54,961 nt of DNA from an uncultured Clostridia bacterium (GTDB taxonomy: Bacteria > Bacillota > Clostridia > TANB77 > CAG-508), in contig CALXKD010000007.1 of NCBI GenBank assembly GCA_944388795.1, positions 1-54,961 of the forward strand. The letters run 5' to 3'. Under the pieces are notes generated by a model that searched no databases, was not told where the DNA came from, and saw only the letters and a list, made by a program, of their open reading frames with translations. Within the stretch, counting starts at the first letter, position 1. Each line of letters opens with the position of its first letter. Made by a program: the position numbers and the translations under genes. Shown here one piece after another: positions 53,812 through 54,961 of this stretch.

Positions 53812-54843
53812 ATGGCAATATTATTACCAGGAGGAGCTGGATTTATTGGAAGTCATACAGCAGTAGAATTATTAAATGCAGGAAAAGAAATTGTTATTAT
53901 AGATGATTTTTCTAATAGTAAACCAAGTGTATTAGATGCAATAAAGAAAATAACAGGAAAAGATTTTAAATTTTATGAAATGAATTATATGGATAGAGAA
54001 AAACTAGAAAAAGTTTTTGAAGAAAATGAAATAGAAGCAGTTATCAATTTAGCTGGATTTAAAGCTGTAGGAGAATCTGTACAAAAACCAATTGAATATT
54101 ATACGAATAATATTTCAGGAGCATTAGTGGTATTAGATACGATGAGAAAATATAATTGTAAAACATTTATATTTAGTTCATCAGCCACTGTATATGGAGA
54201 TCCAGAAACCATTCCAATAACAGAGGAATGTAAGACAGGAGGAACAACAAATCCATATGGTACAAGTAAATTATTTATTGAGCAAATCTTAAAAGATACT
54301 TATCATTCAGATAATACATGGAATATTTGTATATTAAGATATTTCAATCCAGTAGGAGCACATGAAAGTGGATTAATTGGAGAAGAACCACAAGGAATTC
54401 CAAATAACTTAATGCCATATATTGTGCGTGTTGCAGCAGGGACTTTACCAGAATTATCTGTGTTTGGAAATGATTATGATACACCAGATGGAACAGGTGT
54501 GAGAGATTATATTCATGTTGTTGATTTAGCAAAAGGACATGTAAAAGCTTTAGAAAAATTGGAGAAAGAAAAAGAAGGATTATATATCTACAACTTAGGA
54601 ACAGGAAAAGGATATAGCGTATTAGATATGGTAAAGGCATTTGAAAAAGCGACAGGTCAAAAAGTACCATATAAAATTACAGCAAGGAGAGAAGGAGATA
54701 TTGCTACTTGTTATGCAGATCCTAAAAAAGCACGTGAAGAATTAGGCTGGACAGCAGAAAAAACACTAGAGGATATGTGCTTAGATTCATGGAATTACAT
54801 TAATAAAGGTAAAGAAGCACAAAATGGAACATTTTTTGGATAG
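53812..54843 (+). CDS. galE: UDP-glucose 4-epimerase
   Basis: A 343-residue short-chain dehydrogenase-type epimerase interconverting UDP-glucose and UDP-galactose (or the N-acetyl forms). The NAD motif GGAGFIGSH is at residues 7-15, FSSSATVYG holds the catalytic Ser, and NPYGTSK holds the Tyr-Lys pair. NPVGAHESGLIGEEPQG and GTGVRDYIHVVDLAKGH (regions) are typical GalE. Stands alone between promoter and terminator. Specificity for N-acetylated sugars cannot be judged. Confidence 0.94.
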   Translation: MAILLPGGAGFIGSHTAVELLNAGKEIVIIDDFSNSKPSVLDAIKKITGKDFKFYEMNYMDREKLEKVFEENEIEAVINLAGFKAVGESVQKPIEYYTNNISGALVVLDTMRKYNCKTFIFSSSATVYGDPETIPITEECKTGGTTNPYGTSKLFIEQILKDTYHSDNTWNICILRYFNPVGAHESGLIGEEPQGIPNNLMPYIVRVAAGTLPELSVFGNDYDTPDGTGVRDYIHVVDLAKGHVKALEKLEKEKEGLYIYNLGTGKGYSVLDMVKAFEKATGQKVPYKITARREGDIATCYADPKKAREELGWTAEKTLEDMCLDSWNYINKGKEAQNGTFFG

Positions 54844-54850
54844 AAAAAAG

Positions 54851-54882
54851 GATTTTGGAGTTCATCTCCAAAATCTCTTTTT
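54851..54882 (+). terminator. Terminator of galE
   Basis: Perfect 10-bp stem GATTTTGGAG (54851-54860) with CTCCAAAATC (54866-54875), then TCTTTTT. Confidence 0.92.
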
Positions 54883-54884
54883 GG

Positions 54885-54961
54885 ATGTAAGTAATCTTCC
54901 GGCTATGCCGGTAGTGGCATAAGCTTTAGCTTTGTAGCAAAGCAACTCCTTTCATGCTATA
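54885..54961 (+). ncRNA. Partial structured RNA (5' half candidate)
   Basis: GC-richer non-coding sequence after the galE terminator, cut by the window end. Hairpins: CCGGC/GCCGG with loop TAT (54899-54911) and GCTTTG/CAAAGC with loop TAG (54929-54943). ATGTA (54885-54889) and AATC (54893-54896) can pair with TACAT and GATT at 72-82. With 1-82 it could form one RNA of about 159 nt. A large Firmicutes RNA such as raiA/SscA is one candidate family, not confirmed. Confidence 0.4.

Overview
The window is about 55 kb of very AT-rich DNA (roughly 30% G+C by eye) with short intergenic gaps, strong AGGAGG-type ribosome binding sites, Gram-positive envelope genes and CtsR/CIRCE heat-shock control. Dipicolinate synthase A and YlbJ point to an endospore former. 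Together these suggest a low-GC Clostridia bacterium, plausibly an uncultured gut lineage (inference). Most of the window is ordinary chromosomal core. I see no insertion sequence, phage, CRISPR array or recombinase gene.

Layout: 1-298 holds half of a structured RNA and a promoter switch, followed by a prepilin-like surface protein (360-1955). Next come glycogen phosphorylase, tmcAL (-), rnhA, a TPR protein, dpaA, uppP, and a minus-strand pair that includes ylbJ. 11-20 kb carries small coiled-coil proteins, the ctsR-mcsA-mcsB-clpC operon, groES-groEL and an XRE-regulated three-gene unit. 20.4-21.1 kb has tRNA-Val/Asp/Phe and a tiny Cys-rich peptide. 21-30 kb has an acyl-CoA synthetase-like pair, a secreted glucosaminidase, a TadZ-like AT-hook ATPase locus, and ireB-ruvX. 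30-38 kb has rbgA, mrnC, a second prepilin-like gene, rpsO-pnp and mscS. 38-40 kb has the third prepilin-like gene. 39.9-54.8 kb has rimP-nusA-rnpM-ylxQ-infB-(coiled coil)-rbfA-nrnA, truB, a class A PBP, cysS and galE. Another RNA half ends the window.

The main discovery is a three-member family of invertible promoters. Each prepilin-like gene (360, 33166, 38511) is preceded by two inverted 21-bp sites of the form CYTWRAGT-N5-ACTYWARG (loosely matched), about 140-160 bp apart, with the same promoter between them (TTGACT-N17-TATTAT). At the first gene the promoter points into the gene (ON). At the other two the same promoter lies on the opposite strand, pointing away (OFF). The 5-bp spacer is identical within a locus but differs between loci (ATCTG, AGGAT, ACTCA), as expected if a site-specific recombinase flips each locus independently. 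The proteins share a conserved approximately 100-residue head (a signal/membrane segment of type IV prepilin style lacking Glu5) but have different C-terminal domains. This looks like a phase-variable surface-protein repertoire controlled in trans by a recombinase encoded elsewhere.

Other points of interest are long RNA hairpins that bury the start codon or Shine-Dalgarno of three genes (dpaA, and the genes at 11810 and 48694), and a pseudo-receiver/AT-hook/ParA-like protein next to a VirB2-like peptide and a degenerate GGDEF protein. The two window ends can also pair with each other as one structured RNA of about 159 nt.
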